From assembly GCA_047967505.1 (NCBI GenBank), contig CM106539.1: a stretch of 64,000 bases of DNA; one strand, given 5' to 3'. The notes under the pieces were generated by a model. That model did not search any database. It was not told the DNA's origin and worked only from the letters and a program-made list of their open reading frames with translations. Made by a program: the position numbers and the translations under genes. This DNA comes from Dipteris shenzhenensis. Its lineage: Eukaryota > Polypodiophyta > Polypodiopsida > Gleicheniales. This document shows, piece after piece, positions 34,020-45,986 of the stretch (the first letter of the stretch is position 1; each line of letters opens with the position of its first letter).

Positions 34020-34237
34020 TGTTAGAATTATTATTATAATTCAGCAGTGACCAATGTAATGTAATAAGTAGGTTAGGGGCACTTTTTCCTCATTTTAGAG
34101 GTTTTTACCCCTATAAGGATAAGGTTTTGTCACTTAGACAAAACCCATCCTACTTCTTGTAACAGTCACTTCTTCTATTGCAAACACTACGTTCAGCTCT
34201 CTTGCTTCCTGCTCTCTCACTCTCTTGGTTTCTAACA
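34020..34237 (+). repeat. 3' LTR of Copia element A (218 bp)
   Basis: Starts TGTTAGAATTATTATT directly after GCAGGGGGG (the polypurine tract) and ends TTTCTAACA. Differs from the 5' LTR by the 30-bp indel and a few substitutions. Confidence 0.95.
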
Positions 34238-34242
34238 CCTCT

Positions 34243-34585
34243 CCCCTATCTTTCTTGCGTGCGCTACGATCTAAGTGCCAATCTGCCTCCACCCCCACCC
34301 TTGGCTATCGAGAAAGCCGATTCATGGACGGTGGACTGTAAGATGTAGGGGATGTAGGCACAGTAGGAAGGTGGAGTGCAAGACGCGGAGGGACGTGCAT
34401 GATGCCTTCACCATGGATGGGGCCGCTTCGATGCGAACCATTGTGAAGTCTGGAAAGGTGAGGACGGGATTGTGGGTGATGACTATGGGGTCATGTGTTT
34501 ATATATCTTCTTCGAGGCGGTCCAAAAAGTCCCTTCGGGACACGCGGCAAAATATCTATCCCCCCATTTATCCCTCCTAGATTCA
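34243..34585. other. Target-site sequence split by element A; no recognised gene
   Basis: This C- and G-rich stretch was contiguous with the sequence ending at 28259 before element A inserted. A + open frame at 34275-34580 has no familiar motif. At about 34585 it joins the truncated end of Copia element E. Confidence 0.4.
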
Positions 34586-34589
34586 AGGG

Positions 34590-35876
34590 CATCAAACATG
34601 TCAACATCTGGCTTAGCTTTGCAGTCCACAAGAGGAGAAGCTGAATGTTCAGCAAAGATTACATCTCTATTGATAATAATCTTCCCAGTATTTGGTTGGT
34701 ATAACCGATACCCTCTGCTCTCCTGGCTGTAACCAATAAATATGCATTTGATTGCCTTATCATCAAGTTTATGTCTCAGCTGAGATGGTACATGAACATA
34801 TGCAAGAGACCCAAAAACTCTCATGTGTGAAAGTGAAGGCTTCCTGCCTTTCCACGCTTCATAAGGTGTAACAGTCTTCAATGCCTGTGTAGGTAATCTA
34901 TTCAGCACATAGTTGGCACACATCACTGCATCAAGCCAAAATTTATTGGGCAAAGACTTGGGCTTAAGCATGCATCTGGCCATCTCCATTGTGGACCTGT
35001 TTTTCCTTTCAGAAACAGGATTCTGCTGAGGAGTGTAAGGGGTAGTACATGAGTGAATAATTCCCCGTGAAGACAGAAATGCATCAAACTCCTTTGACAT
35101 ATACTCTCCCCCCCTATCTGTGTTGAGGGTGACAAGCTTGCATCCTGATTCATTCTCAACCATATTCAGCCATCTCTGAAAGCATAAGAAAACTTCAGAT
35201 TTGGCTTTTAAAGGATATATCCAGCAATATCTTGTGAAATCGTCAATGAGAGTCATGAAATACTTGTACCCCCCAATGGCATTTGTCCTCATTGGGCCAT
35301 AGACATCACTGTGCACTAGCTGCAATTTCCTGTGTGAGAGTTTTGGACAATTCTTTTGAAAAGGAAATCGATGCATCTTACCCAAAAGACAACCCTCACA
35401 CACATGTTTGGAAACTGTGTGAGTTTGAGGTACATCATTTGCCATCTGCTATGAATGTAGCTTTACAAGAGCTCTATAATTGAGATGGCCTATTCTCTCA
35501 TGCCAAAGATGAGTTTCAGCAAGCTGTGAATCTAAAATAGCCAATGCTTCAATAGAAAGTGCAGTTGAGTGATGATCAAGGTGATAAAGCCCTTTTTGCA
35601 AAAAGTGCCAGTGAGAATTGTGGCATTGTCATCACGAAGATCATAAACTAGGCATCTGTAGCCATAAAAAATAACTCTGAAACCTGAAGTGGCAATTGCT
35701 AAAATTGAAATCAAGTTGACTTCAATTCCAGGCACAAAAAGAACATTTGTCAGAGTGACAGGATGGCTTGAAATGGATGTGAGCTGCACATGTCCAATTC
35801 CTTTTATAGCATTTGAAGCATTATTAGCACATGTGACAGTCCCCCCTCGAGGTGCATCAGCTAAAGAATGAAACAA
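34590..35876 (-). pseudogene. Copia protease/integrase region of element E
   Basis: Positions 35445-34590 are open and read HVCEGCLLGKMHRFPF, LVHSDVYGPMRTNAIGGYKY, LNTDRGGEYMSKEF and TPYTPQQNPVSERKNR, giving the D,D,E integrase catalytic residues in place. Positions 35876-35532 continue the protease domain (VTCANNASNAIKGIGHVQ). A frame change or deletion near 35460-35530 separates them. Confidence 0.9.
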
Positions 35877-36988
35877 CTATCTGCAAGATGTGACATGCTT
35901 GGAAGCACCACTATCAAAGTACCAGGACTGAGCATCAGTAGTAGTAAAGAATGCATCAGCTTCGGAGGGATCAAATGAGCAATGGACAGCGCATGCCCAA
36001 TGATCCTGAGGAGCATGTGCATGTGAAGCATCTTCTGGCTCATGGGATTTAATAGCATGAGAGGCAGTAACTGTCAATCTTGCTTTCTTTTTCTCTGAAG
36101 CAATGCGCTTCGTGCATTCTGAAATGTCATGTCCAGGCTTGCAACAATAGTTGCATCTTTTCTTCTTTGACTTATCTGCTGTATTTTTAGATGCATGGGA
36201 GGAATTGCAGCTGCTATGCGTAGATTTTGGCTTGCCCATAGGCTTGGAAGCCTTGCCTTCTCCTGTTTGCTGTGAAGTAAATGCATGATCAGGAATAATG
36301 GCTTGTCTATTAGCTCTACTTTGCTCTTCTTGCAAGAGCAAAGTAACTAGCTGATCAAAAGAATAGTGGTATGGATTACCCATGGCCACTAATCGAAGGG
36401 TTGTAGCAAACCCTTGATATGTATCTGGCAGTCCATTCAATGTGGTACTGACAAGCTGTGAATTTGGTACCACCTCATCAATGTTGGCAAGTTGTTCCAC
36501 GAGGTCCTTGACCTTTGTCAGGTATGCATCCATAGAGTCACCTTCATTCATGCTGACTCCTGTAATTGTATTCTCAAATATGCAACACGTGCCTCACTGC
36601 GAATCTGATAGAGAGAAGCCAATTTATCCCAAGCGTCCTTTGCTGTCCTGCAAGACCTGATGTGTGGAATAATGATTCTCTTGCATGATAAAGCAATACA
36701 TGAATGTGCATTTGCATCTCTTGCATCCCATCTGTTCCTGAGTTGGAAGAGTAGTAGCAGGAGTGCTAGAAGATGAGGCATCAGGAGGAGTACCCCCTGC
36801 AGAGGGACCAGCAGTAGAGGCAACCACTGTAGCATTGGCTGGCCTCAGATCAACCCTAGAAACAATATTCCACAAATGCTTTGCAACAAGAATATGTTTC
36901 ATGAGATAAGACCACATCGGATAGTTGGTGCCATCCAACTTATCATCTTCATGAAGAACGCCAAATAGATCTTGATTGTTCCAGCCAT
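35877..36988 (-). pseudogene. Copia gag and protease start of element E
   Basis: The start (ATG at 36988) matches the gag of element B (MA...NQDLFG in B), but a shift alters the first codons. The body reads DGTNYPMWSYLMKHILVAKH, then from 36551 MNEGDSMDAYLTKVKDLVEQ, the zinc knuckle CNYCCKPGHDISEC and the protease site YFDSGASKHVTSCR. It stops at a TAG (35877-35879). Element B has TAG at the identical codon. Confidence 0.88.
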
Positions 36989-37471
36989 AGCAAATGTGAT
37001 ACCTTGAAAGAGACCTGAAAACCCAAAAGCCTCAAGGCTATCACTGCAAAAAGCTAGCTGTCCAAAAATGACAGCAAATATCTGCAAATTTCCGACCCAA
37101 ATCAAAAGGGCAAATGCAGATCTGACCCAAATGTGACTGTGGTAGGCAATGTTCACTGCAAAAACAGCAAATCTGGCAAAAGCCTCAAATTTAATGAGGG
37201 CAAATAGGCCAAAAAGAGGCCAAATGCAGAAAAGCCCCAAATTTTGCTGAAATTTTTGCAAATGTGACCCAATGTATGCGAATTTGACTCAATGTCCTGC
37301 AAATGTGACTCAATGTTCTCCAATCTGTCCCAATGTATTGGAATCAGAAGATAAATTGCAGACCAAATCCCAAAAAATAGCCTCAAGGCTTGCAACTGCA
37401 GAATTAGGACTTGCTGTCCACAAATTGACTGCAAAAGTGCACCTATACTGAAATCTCGGGAATAGTATGAT

Positions 37472-37904
37472 TTGTACTGATATAATGTATGAATGTACGG
37501 TAGTTGTACGGAGCAGGTACAACTGTATGGATCAGGTGCTGAATCCAACGTATGGTTGTACGGTACAAATAGTGCGATCTGTACTGATGCAAGTACGAGG
37601 TTGGTACGTTGGTACGGAGATTGTACAGATGTAGGTACGAGGCTCGTATGTAGGTACGGATGCAAGTACAGTGCTTGTACGGAGCCGTACGTAGTGCAGT
37701 ACAGAGCGGGTACAAATGTACGACGACGTAGGTACGGAGTTGTATGGCGATTGTACGCAACGTAGGTATGTACGGCGCCTGTACGCAACGCATGTACGTA
37801 CGACGACTATACGCAACACAGGTATGTACGGGGACGCAGATATAAGCATATTGGATCTGACGCAGAATCCGTACGTGTCTGTACGAATGTCCGTACAGTT
37901 GTAC
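37472..37904 (-). promoter_or_regulatory. GTAC-crowded leader of element E
   Basis: I count 30 GTAC tetramers in about 430 bp between the primer site and gag. The position matches the arrays in elements A and B. Between this array and gag (36990-37450) lie repeats of GCAAAT/TGACTCAATGT type, as in element B. Confidence 0.75.
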
Positions 37905-37955
37905 GGACTATACGGAAAGGGTGCGTAGGTAGAAAAATCCTTACTCTAATGCCAC

Positions 37956-38217
37956 TGTAGGATCGATTGGAAAAAGAGAGTGCAGATTGCAAAGGAGTCG
38001 ATAGATTAGCCGTCACGTCAAAACTAAGATAATGAAAAAAAAAGGAGTACAAGGTACAAGTACCTAGACCTAGGACTAAGTGTCCTAGGTGTCACATAGG
38101 ACTAAGCGTCCTATGTGGCCTAAAAGGCACTAACACTTCAAGTGCCTATATTTTTGCCTACAAGGCACATACCATGGCCTATAGGGCATCACTAGAACCA
38201 CCAGGAGATGGCCTACA
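37956..38217 (-). repeat. 5' LTR of Copia element E (262 bp)
   Basis: On the + strand it starts TGTAGGATCG and ends GGCCTACA, similar to both LTRs of element B. It contains paired TAGGACTAAG(T/C)GTCCTA palindromes that could form hairpins. Confidence 0.88.
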
Positions 38218-38229
38218 GTTGATGCTTCT

Positions 38230-38790
38230 CTTGACATCTTTGCTCCAAGCACATCTATTAGTGTGAGGGAACAACCTCTAGCAGATGAAAACAAAGAAAG
38301 GATGGACATATTACAATGGAATTTTAATTGATTGTTTGCAGGTGCGAAAAGGCTTAGTGTTGCAACAAGAGTGGTATTGTTTGTTGACTAGGTGGGCTAG
38401 TCTTTTCGCGATTCTATAGTTACTTAAACACCAAACAAGGAAACTTGTGTGTGTGTTGTGCATTAATCAAGCTGTAGGTACTTCCAAATCTTGCTATCTA
38501 TAATGCACGAAGTGCTTGTAGCTTTGGATGTGTTCTTTTACATTTCTTATTGTGCTTGCAACTTCCTTCGCTTTCAAGAATCTATTGAGGATGACTCTTC
38601 ATCTATTGTAGGCACCTCCTAAGAGCAACTTGTGGAAGTTTTTACTTGTCAAAGATTTTAGTTAATTCTTTGCAGATGTGAGAAATAACAATTTGCTTCA
38701 GTGTTGCAAGAGTAGTCTTGTTTGTAGACTATTGGGGCTTTGGTTTTGTGCAATTCTTTAGTCACAAGTCTAGTATAGATACTTATAGGC
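38230..38790. repeat. Dispersed unclassified repeat, copy 2
   Basis: Similar to 23520-23960 in the same orientation (TGAGGGAACAACCTCTAGCA versus GAGAGACTACCATCTAGCAG, then the ACACCAAACAAGGAAAC block). Positions 38791-39789, the left flank of element D, hold no recognised gene. Confidence 0.65.
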
Positions 38791-39794
38791 AACATGGTGC
38801 CTTGAAAGTTCTATTTGCAATCAGCTTTGTTTTTGTTCATACTTCGTATGGTTGACTTCCGTGTACTTTGTAGCAATGAGCCACATCTGTTACGTCCTTA
38901 ATTGGACCAATTAGGGCCTAACCATCAGAATCGTTATGGCAGCATAGAGATTGCATAGAGACTGCGTGAAGGAGAGCAGAACTACATGTAGTGACGTTTA
39001 TTGAGCTTTGCCCAACCAAGGATCAGTATTGACCTTGTGATAGAGCTAATCCAAGGAAGGCAAGGCCAATTTAGGAAAGGCCAATATGGGAAAAGCTAGG
39101 CTTTAAGGTAAAGCAGGCTATTAATGGCTTCTATTGTTGTGTTCATAGATACTATTAGTTGGAGCGAGGCATTATAAATGCAAGCCAGGGACTTAGTCCA
39201 TGGGGCATTCGAGAGCTAGTGATTCTTTGAGACGTTGGTTGGCTTGGAAGTAGTAACTTGATGGAAGGGGCATATGTTATGGGAAGTATGATGTGACGCT
39301 CAAGTGGATTAGCTTTCGGCAATGTCTAACCCTCATGTTCAGGGGTGGTCTGGAACAATGAATTTATGGCTAGGAAGTAAACATGCTAGATCAACTATTA
39401 CGATCCCAAGGTCATAGCATGAGCTAGCTAGAGTTACTAGGGAACATGAATGTTTCAAGAACATTGGATGTCGGAACGGGAACGAAAATGCCATGTCATA
39501 TGACATGCCATCATCTGACCTAAAAACCATACTAGAACATGAAAGAAAGTAACGTTTTACAGCTTTTAACTTTCCATTTCAGCTCTATAACTTTTAAAGA
39601 CACACATTTGGAACGTTTCGTAATCTATTCTTTTAGTATGTGGATAACTAAATGCTTCCCTAATATGTGAATACAATTTCCAATATCCCGGAAATTTTTT
39701 TGAGAGCTCTTTTTTTTTTGGAGGAATGTTTCAAATGTTCCGAGAAAGTGGTTTCATTCCGACTTTTCAGGAAGGGGGAACAACTAGCATCAAT

Positions 39795-39984
39795 TGTGAG
39801 GGAAAGAGGGGGGTGGAACGGTAGGAGACAGTCGACACTAGGGAGTGTGGGTGTGTAAGAATGTGTTGAGCCACACCACAAACTCAAAGGTTTTATTAGG
39901 ATTAGGTATTCACCCTATGACTGTCTTAGGACAGTCATAGCAGTCGTAACATTTAAAGGGTGGCAATGTGCCTTTACCCCAACA
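39795..39984 (-). repeat. 3' LTR of Copia element D (190 bp)
   Basis: Contains a perfect 10-bp inverted repeat with 4-nt loop (TATGACTGTC-TTAG-GACAGTCATA) at 39916-39939 and AATAAAA on the minus strand as a likely polyadenylation signal. The element's polypurine tract (AGGTGGGAGGT on the minus strand) lies just to the right at about 39985-39995. Confidence 0.95.
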
Positions 39985-40083
39985 ACCTCCCACCTAAAGG
40001 CCAATGTGCCTAAAGGGGAGAAAAGAATAAAAATTACAGCAATATACAGTTACTGTATACAAGACCATAAAATAAGAATGGTC

Positions 40084-42834
40084 TCATCCCATGATGCGGC
40101 GACAATGTGCAAACCGCTCTGTAGGCAAGCTCTTAGTGAGCAAATCTGCAGGATTATCATCAGTGTGCACCTTCACAAGCTCAAGCTGCTTGTCCTCCAG
40201 TACCTCCCTGATAAAATGATATTTCACATCTATGTGCTTGGTCTTCTGATGAAAGACCGGATTCTTTGCCAACATGATAGCACTCTGACTATCACAATGC
40301 AAAACTGGTATATCTCCTGTAATGCCCAAATCTCCCACCAGCCGAGTAAGCCATATTGCTTCCTTGCAAGCCTCAGTGGCTGCAATATATTCAGCTCCTG
40401 TGGTTGACAGTGCAATGCATTTCTGCAAACGAGACACCCATGATATAGCACCTCCTGCAAATGTGAAAACATAACCGGTAGTAGACTTCCGGTTATCTGC
40501 ATTGCCTGCATAATCGGAATCTGTAAAACCATGCACCAATGTATCCTGCCTACCATAGCATATGCACAAGTCTTTGGTACCCTTGAGATACCTCAAGACG
40601 CCTTTCACTGCTTCCCAGTGCCGCTTGCCTGGATTTGCCATATACCTGCTGATGACTCCCACCGCAAAAGCAATATCCGGACGAGTGGCAACCATTGCAT
40701 ACATCAAAGAACCAACTGCAGATGCATACGGAACCTTGGCCATCTCAGCCTTATCATCATCTGATCTGGGGCTGTCCTTACTGCTGAGTTTTAAATGTGG
40801 AGGCAACGGGGTACTAATAGACTTCCCCCCCTCCATTTTAAACCTCTGCAGTACTTTGCCAATGTACTCCTTCTGTGACAGAAACAAAAGTCCCTTAGAC
40901 CTGTCACGAGTAATCCGCATACCTAGTATATGGTTTGCATCACCCAAGTCTTTCATGTCAAAAGACTTATGCAGTTGCTTCTTCAAAGCACTAATCTCCT
41001 GCTGAGATTTGCTGGCAATCAGCATGTCATCCACATATAGAATGAGTATCATCAAACTGCCATCCTTTGCCCGTTTGGTGTACAAGCAGTGATCGGTCTC
41101 ACACCTATGATACCCTTGGGACTGCATGAAGGCATCAAACTTCTTGTGCCATTCTCTTGGCGCCTGCTTGAGTCCATACAAGCTCCTCTTGAGCTTACAC
41201 ACAAGCTGCTCTTTCCCTTTAACAGCATATCCCTCTGGCTGACTCATGTAGATCTCATCACGGAGATCTCCGTGAAGAAAAGCAGTCTTCACATCCATCT
41301 GACATAAATCCATGTCCTCATGAGCAACAAGAGCTAACATGGCTCTCAAAGTAGTCATCTTGACTACAGGGGAAAAGATTTCATCAAAGTCAATGCCCTT
41401 CTCCTGCTTAAATCCATTGGCAACCAATCTGGCCTTATACCTCGGTAAAGCATTTGAATCCACTTTGACTTTGTAAACCCATTTGCATGGCAAAACCTTT
41501 CTGCCTGCAGGTAGCTGCACCAAGTCCCATGTATCATTTTGAAGTAGGGAGTCCATTTCTGATTGCATGGCTTTCTGCCACTTCCTTTTCTCTGTTCTTC
41601 CCATAGCTTCCCTGAAGCTGGAAGGCTCACCACAATCTGTCAGCATGATAAAATCAGCCACATTATTGGCTCCTGGAACAAACCTGTCAGGAGGCCGTTG
41701 TACAAGGTTGCTCCTCCTAACAAAATGCTCCGTATTAGGCTGCTGTCTAGCCTGTTCGTCATGCATGACGGGTGGCTGTACCACCATATTTGGCTGTCCT
41801 ACAGCGCCATTTGCTGGCATATCCAGTGGTGCATCATTGGCAAAATTGTCTAGCTGATTTTCAGCCTGTATACCCTCTTGAACAAGGTTATTTACAGCAG
41901 CCTGCTGCTGCATATTAATGGGCATTCTTTGCTGTCCGACATCATCATATACAACCCTCCTGTATTCCACAGGTTGCACGGGTTCTCTGTGTACACAATC
42001 CTCTTTAAAGATGACGTCATTGCTGCGTATAATCTTCCGTTTGACGGGATCCCATAACCTGTACCCCATTTCACCTTCGTCACCGTAACCCATGAAGATG
42101 CATCTGAAAGACTTTGGCTCCAGTTTGGTGCGCAGTTCTTTGCGTACATGAGCAAAGCACTCGCAGCCAAACACACGTAAGTGCTTGTATGAAGGTGGCT
42201 TGCCAGACCACACCTCCTCTGGCACTTTCAGCTCCAAAGCCTTGTTCGGCGACCTGTTAATTAGGTGAACTGTTGTTTGCACGGCTTCTGCCCAAAAGCC
42301 ATGGGGCAATGCAGCATAAGACAACATACATCGAACTTTCTCCTGAATGGTTTGATTCATCCGCTCACTCACACCATTTTGAGGTGGATTATGAGGGGCT
42401 GTGAGTTCCTGTTTAATGCCCTTAGCTTCGCATAACGGTACAAAAGCATGTGACACATACTCACCCCCATTATCGGACCTGAGGCATTTCAGCCTGCATC
42501 CTGTCCGATTCTCAACCTGAGCGACAAACTTCTTGAAAGCATCTAATGCATCGCTCTTATGCTTCAAGAAATAGACCCACACTTTGCGTGTGGCATCATC
42601 AATAAAAGTAATGAAATACTTTGCACCCCCTAGTGATAGCTGTGGCATCTCACACAAATCAGTGTGCACTAGATCAAGCGGTGCTCTATTCTGGGGAGTT
42701 CTCCTCTTATGAGGAGTCATAGAATGCTTTCCAAAAATGCAATGATCACAAGTAGGCAAATCTGAAAATGAAAGAGACGGCAGATAACCCAAACGTGATA
42801 GTTCTTGCATTCCTTTAACGGACATGTGTCCCAA
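40084..42834 (-). pseudogene. Copia integrase, reverse transcriptase and RNase H of element D (long intact frame)
   Basis: 916 codons stay open. The integrase zinc site HSRLGHM...CDHCIFGKH begins at about 42840, just before this frame. Next come LDLVHTDLC, LRSDNGGEYVSHAF and PPQNGVSERMNQ (D,D,E). RT has CKWVYKVKVDSNALPRYKAR, MDVKTAFLHGDL, YGLKQAPREWHKKFD and LYVDDML. RNase H has TDSDYAGNADNRKSTTGYVF and CDSQSAIMLAKNPVFH. The start is broken: TGG of the LWHSRLGHM motif has become TGA at about 42841, so this part is cut from gag-protease. On its own it looks capable of folding. Confidence 0.95.
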
Positions 42835-42843
42835 CCGGCTATG

Positions 42844-43567
42844 TCACAATGAAACCTTCAGCAGCTCGGTTATGGCAACAACATGATTACCTACACTGGA
42901 AACATAAAGAGGGTACAAGGTATCACTCTTATAACCCTCAGCCACTACAACCTGGCCATCAGTAATTACCCATTTGGAATCTCCAAATGTGGTGTGGTAA
43001 CCACTGTCATCCAATAAGCCAGTGCTAATCAGATTTTTCTTGATTTGCGGCACATGGCGAACACCATCAAGCATAAATATGCGTCCGTCAGGGAATACTA
43101 TCTGTATACTGCCAATCCCTGCAATCTGACATGCATAGTTGTTCCCAAGGTGAACAACTCCATGAGTACCTGTGTAGGAAGTAAACCACTCCCTATGAGG
43201 TGTAACATGAAAGCACCTGAATCCAAGAGCCAGGTGTGCATGTCATGGCCATCAACAACCAAGGTATGTGCAATCACAGCAGAAGAGCATAAAACATCAT
43301 GTCTATCTCCATCACTGTCCGCTGCTGCAACATTGACTGCATCCAAGTCATTTGCCTTGGCCTTGCCTTTGCCTTTGCTTCCACTGCATCCTTTGTCTCA
43401 GCCTTCTTGGCTTTCTGATCCCGTATAAACTTGAAGCACTTAGACTTCACGTGTCCCTTCTTGCCACAGTAAAAGCATTTAATATCCTTTTTGCCACGGG
43501 ACTGACTGCGGGATTTGGACTTGCCAGCAGATCTCCCCTTCTGCTGAGTCCTACCTCGTTCCTGCAC
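42844..43567 (-). pseudogene. Copia zinc knuckle and protease region of element D, two frameshifts
   Basis: Positions 43567-43274 contain CFYCGKKGHVKSKC, a CCHC knuckle in a Lys/Arg-rich context. The frame shifts near 43346 to one with HTWLLDSGA (protease active site). It shifts again near 43205 and later reads MLDGVRHVPQIKKNLISTGL up to the TGA at about 42841. Confidence 0.85.
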
Positions 43568-44188
43568 CTACAAAGCATTGGAAGACTTGCTGCCCATATT
43601 GTTCTTTCTGCTCATCTCCTCCATAAGGAGAGAGCTCTCCACATCAACATACATAAGAGTGACATTTGAATTAGACAAAGTTGTCTTAAAAGTGTCCCAA
43701 CTCTCAGGGAGGGTACACAGCAAAAATGCAGCCTTGAACTCCTCGTCCAAGTTCAAACCCTGTGCTGTAAGCTGAGTAAAGATGGCATTGAACTCACTCA
43801 AGTGTAAGGTCATAGCTGTACCTTCCTTCATGCGAAGGTCGGCAAGCTTCTTCAACCAATAAACCTTACTGGTTGAACTCTTTTGGGCATACAACTCTTC
43901 TAGCCTCTGCCATAGGCCATAAGAGGTCTTTTCTGCTTGAACATTGAACACAAGAGAATCAGTGAGAGTAAGCATGATAGACGCCCTTGCAGACAAATCA
44001 AGCTCCTCCCACTCATCATCTGCCATCCCAGATGGCTGGACACCCTTCAACCTTATGGGCTTAGAAATCTTCTTCAACAGAAGTACATTCAAACACTGTT
44101 CTGCCCATAATGCATAATTGTGTGCCCCTTCCAATTTCTTTATGTTCAGCATTGAGGATTCACTTCCCCCTGATGCCATATCAGACAA
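43568..44188 (-). pseudogene. Copia gag of element D, ending at an in-frame TAG before the zinc knuckle
   Basis: 206 codons, with KLEGAHNYALWAEQCLNVLL near the start, which is the usual gag N-terminus of Copia. Central motifs are ARASIMLTLTDSLVFNV and LSEFNAIFTQL. The TAG at 43568-43570 is followed in the same frame by the knuckle region, so normal gag would have continued. The capsid-like protein packages element RNA. Confidence 0.88.
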
Positions 44189-45972
44189 GGAAAGTGCCTG
44201 ACTCCCTGTAAGTCAAAAAATGACTAAATAAAATTCTGATTTCTCAGAAAACCTGCTCTATCAAGAGCTAGGAGCACTCACAATAGTGCTATTTTTTACT
44301 GTCAAAAATCCTGCAGCAAAACAGAAAATTTTCCCTCCAGTCACTGTACCTTCTGACACACTGTACCGTGCTCAAATAGGCATAAAACAGTAACTACAGA
44401 ATTGCTGCAGCTGTTCCACAAGTGTTTTATCAGTGCATCATCATCTGACGAAGCACAAAACACTGCTGTCCTGGACACTTCTCCCACCTCAGATGAGGTA
44501 TTGCACTGATTTTATATGCATAAACCACTTGGCATACACTGTTTTGTCCACTGAAAAAAAAGCTCCAAACACCTCAGCCTGTCACAAACCTGCAACAAAG
44601 CATGGGACAAATCCCAACCAATCACCCTTCTGCCAAGGGGATAAAAGGCATCTGAAGTTCTCAAACAATAACTCAAGTGTTCACAAGCAAAATCTGGGCA
44701 AAAGCCCCTTGATTTGACACCTGTACCAAGTGAAAAACACCTCAACACTGAGGTAGCATACAAAATACAGTTCTCTGGCACAATCACCTGACAATGTAAT
44801 GCATAAACTGCCCTGTGTGCACAGTAGCAACACAGATCCCAACGTACAAACACCGAAAAAAAATCTTTTGAGCACTGTCAACGATGGACAGTTAGGGACC
44901 GAGTAAACTCGATGCGCCCTGTCCAAGCGTGGCTCAACTGAGATTTTCTAAGTGCCGTACACAAATTGTGACCTGCAAAGAAATGTCACTGATACACTGC
45001 GGAAAACGAGACCAATGTGGGCACCCTGGCTCCACACTGCCCCAAGGCATACACTGCATACACTTCCAGGCAAAAGCCCTTTGTAATAGTCACCCGAAAA
45101 CTGAGATTTTTACTCAGTGTAAGCATAAAAGCCCTCTGCAAATCAAGGCATCTGACCTTCCCGAAAAATAACTGTGCAACCACCACACACTGTGGCACTA
45201 GTCACCTCAAGCACGAGAAACACGAGTGTACTTGCTGTACCTCAAACACACAGTTTTAAAACTGAAAAAAAAATTCCGGGAATGCATCAAGAAAAAAAAC
45301 TCGTTGTACTTTTGTACCTACGTGTACTTGCAAGTACCACGCGAAAGAGCAGAGTGCTCTCACTTTTTCCTTCTTCCCCAAACAAAGTCTATTTGTGCCT
45401 GTGCAGCTGTACCTTCTGTACCTGTGAGGGCACGGATCCCCAAAAAAAAATCAAAATTCTCAAAAAAAAAAACACTCGAAGCTTGGCTGAGGGTACAGGC
45501 TGTACCTGTACGTGCACGCGTCCCGAGGACGCTGTTGAACAGGAGATCTGTGCGTGGCCGGTTTGTGCACGGCTGTTCACAGCCCGCTGATGGAGGTCGG
45601 TTGCCTGTGTGCAGCCGGCTGTTGCTGGTCACACGACCCAACAGCTAACAGCCAACAGCTAACAGCTGCACGGCCGGCTGCCTATCGCGACTGGTCGCCT
45701 TGCAGTCGACTGGCTGCTTGGTTGGTTGCGGCCGCCTGGTAGGCTGCGGCCGCCGGTTGCTGGTAGCAGCTAGCTGCTGCTGCTGCTATGGCTGCTCGCG
45801 CACCTGCTGCGCGCGGCCGCTGTTGCTTTGAGCAGTGATTGCAAGCTGAAAGAGCTCGCCCTGCTTGCTGTTGCCGCCCTGAAGCACACGTGCGTGCTCG
45901 CTGCTGCCTACACCGAAAGGGGAAACGCTGGAAGAGAGGGGATGGGTAGACCGGAGTGAGAGAGAGAGGGTG
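44189..45972 (-). other. Long untranslated leader of element D
   Basis: About 1.8 kb separates the primer site from gag. I see no protein domain. Part of it (about 45227-45513) holds 11 GTAC tetramers. Closer to the LTR (45590-45900) it becomes GC-rich with CAGCTG, GCTGGTTG and GCTGCTG repeats. Confidence 0.6.
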
Positions 45973-45986
45973 GCTCTGATACCACT

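Larger units (their letters stand above)
28260..34237 (+). mobile_element. Complete Ty1/Copia LTR retrotransposon, element A
   Basis: The LTRs are TGTTAGAATT...TTTCTAACA at 28260-28507 and 34020-34237. CCTCT flanks both ends (28255-28259 and 34238-34242), the 5-bp target duplication. A Met-tRNA primer site follows the left LTR, and GCAGGGGGG precedes the right one. The interior has a 1.1-kb leader and a gag-pol frame in Copia order (gag, protease, integrase, RT, RNase H). It lies in the sense orientation within intron 2. Three TAG stops and one frameshift make the copy non-autonomous. Confidence 0.95.
34586..38217 (-). mobile_element. Copia element E, minus strand, truncated after integrase
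   Basis: Right to left there is a 5' LTR (38217-37956), the primer site GTGGCATTAGAG (37955-37944, a worn TGGTATCAGAG), a leader, gag, protease and integrase. Reverse transcriptase, RNase H and the 3' LTR are absent. The similarity stops near 34585, in the frame reading ASPLVDCKAKPDVDMFDALE. It belongs to the same family as element B at 50-54 kb. Confidence 0.88.

Noticed and set aside
34483-35445. Possibility that the integrase frame of element E is a domesticated host gene
   Set aside because: It sits in normal Copia order after gag and protease, with an LTR and primer site attached, so it is simply a truncated element.
37153-37849. Minus-strand Tyr/Thr-rich frames in the element E leader
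   Set aside because: Same GTAC composition effect (GTAC repeats give Tyr, Val and Arg/Thr codons); not conserved in frame with elements A and B.
45174-45648. Overlapping + frames of 138 and 140 codons in the element D leader
   Set aside because: Antisense to the element, low complexity (Cys/Thr from GTACCTGT repeats), no domain.
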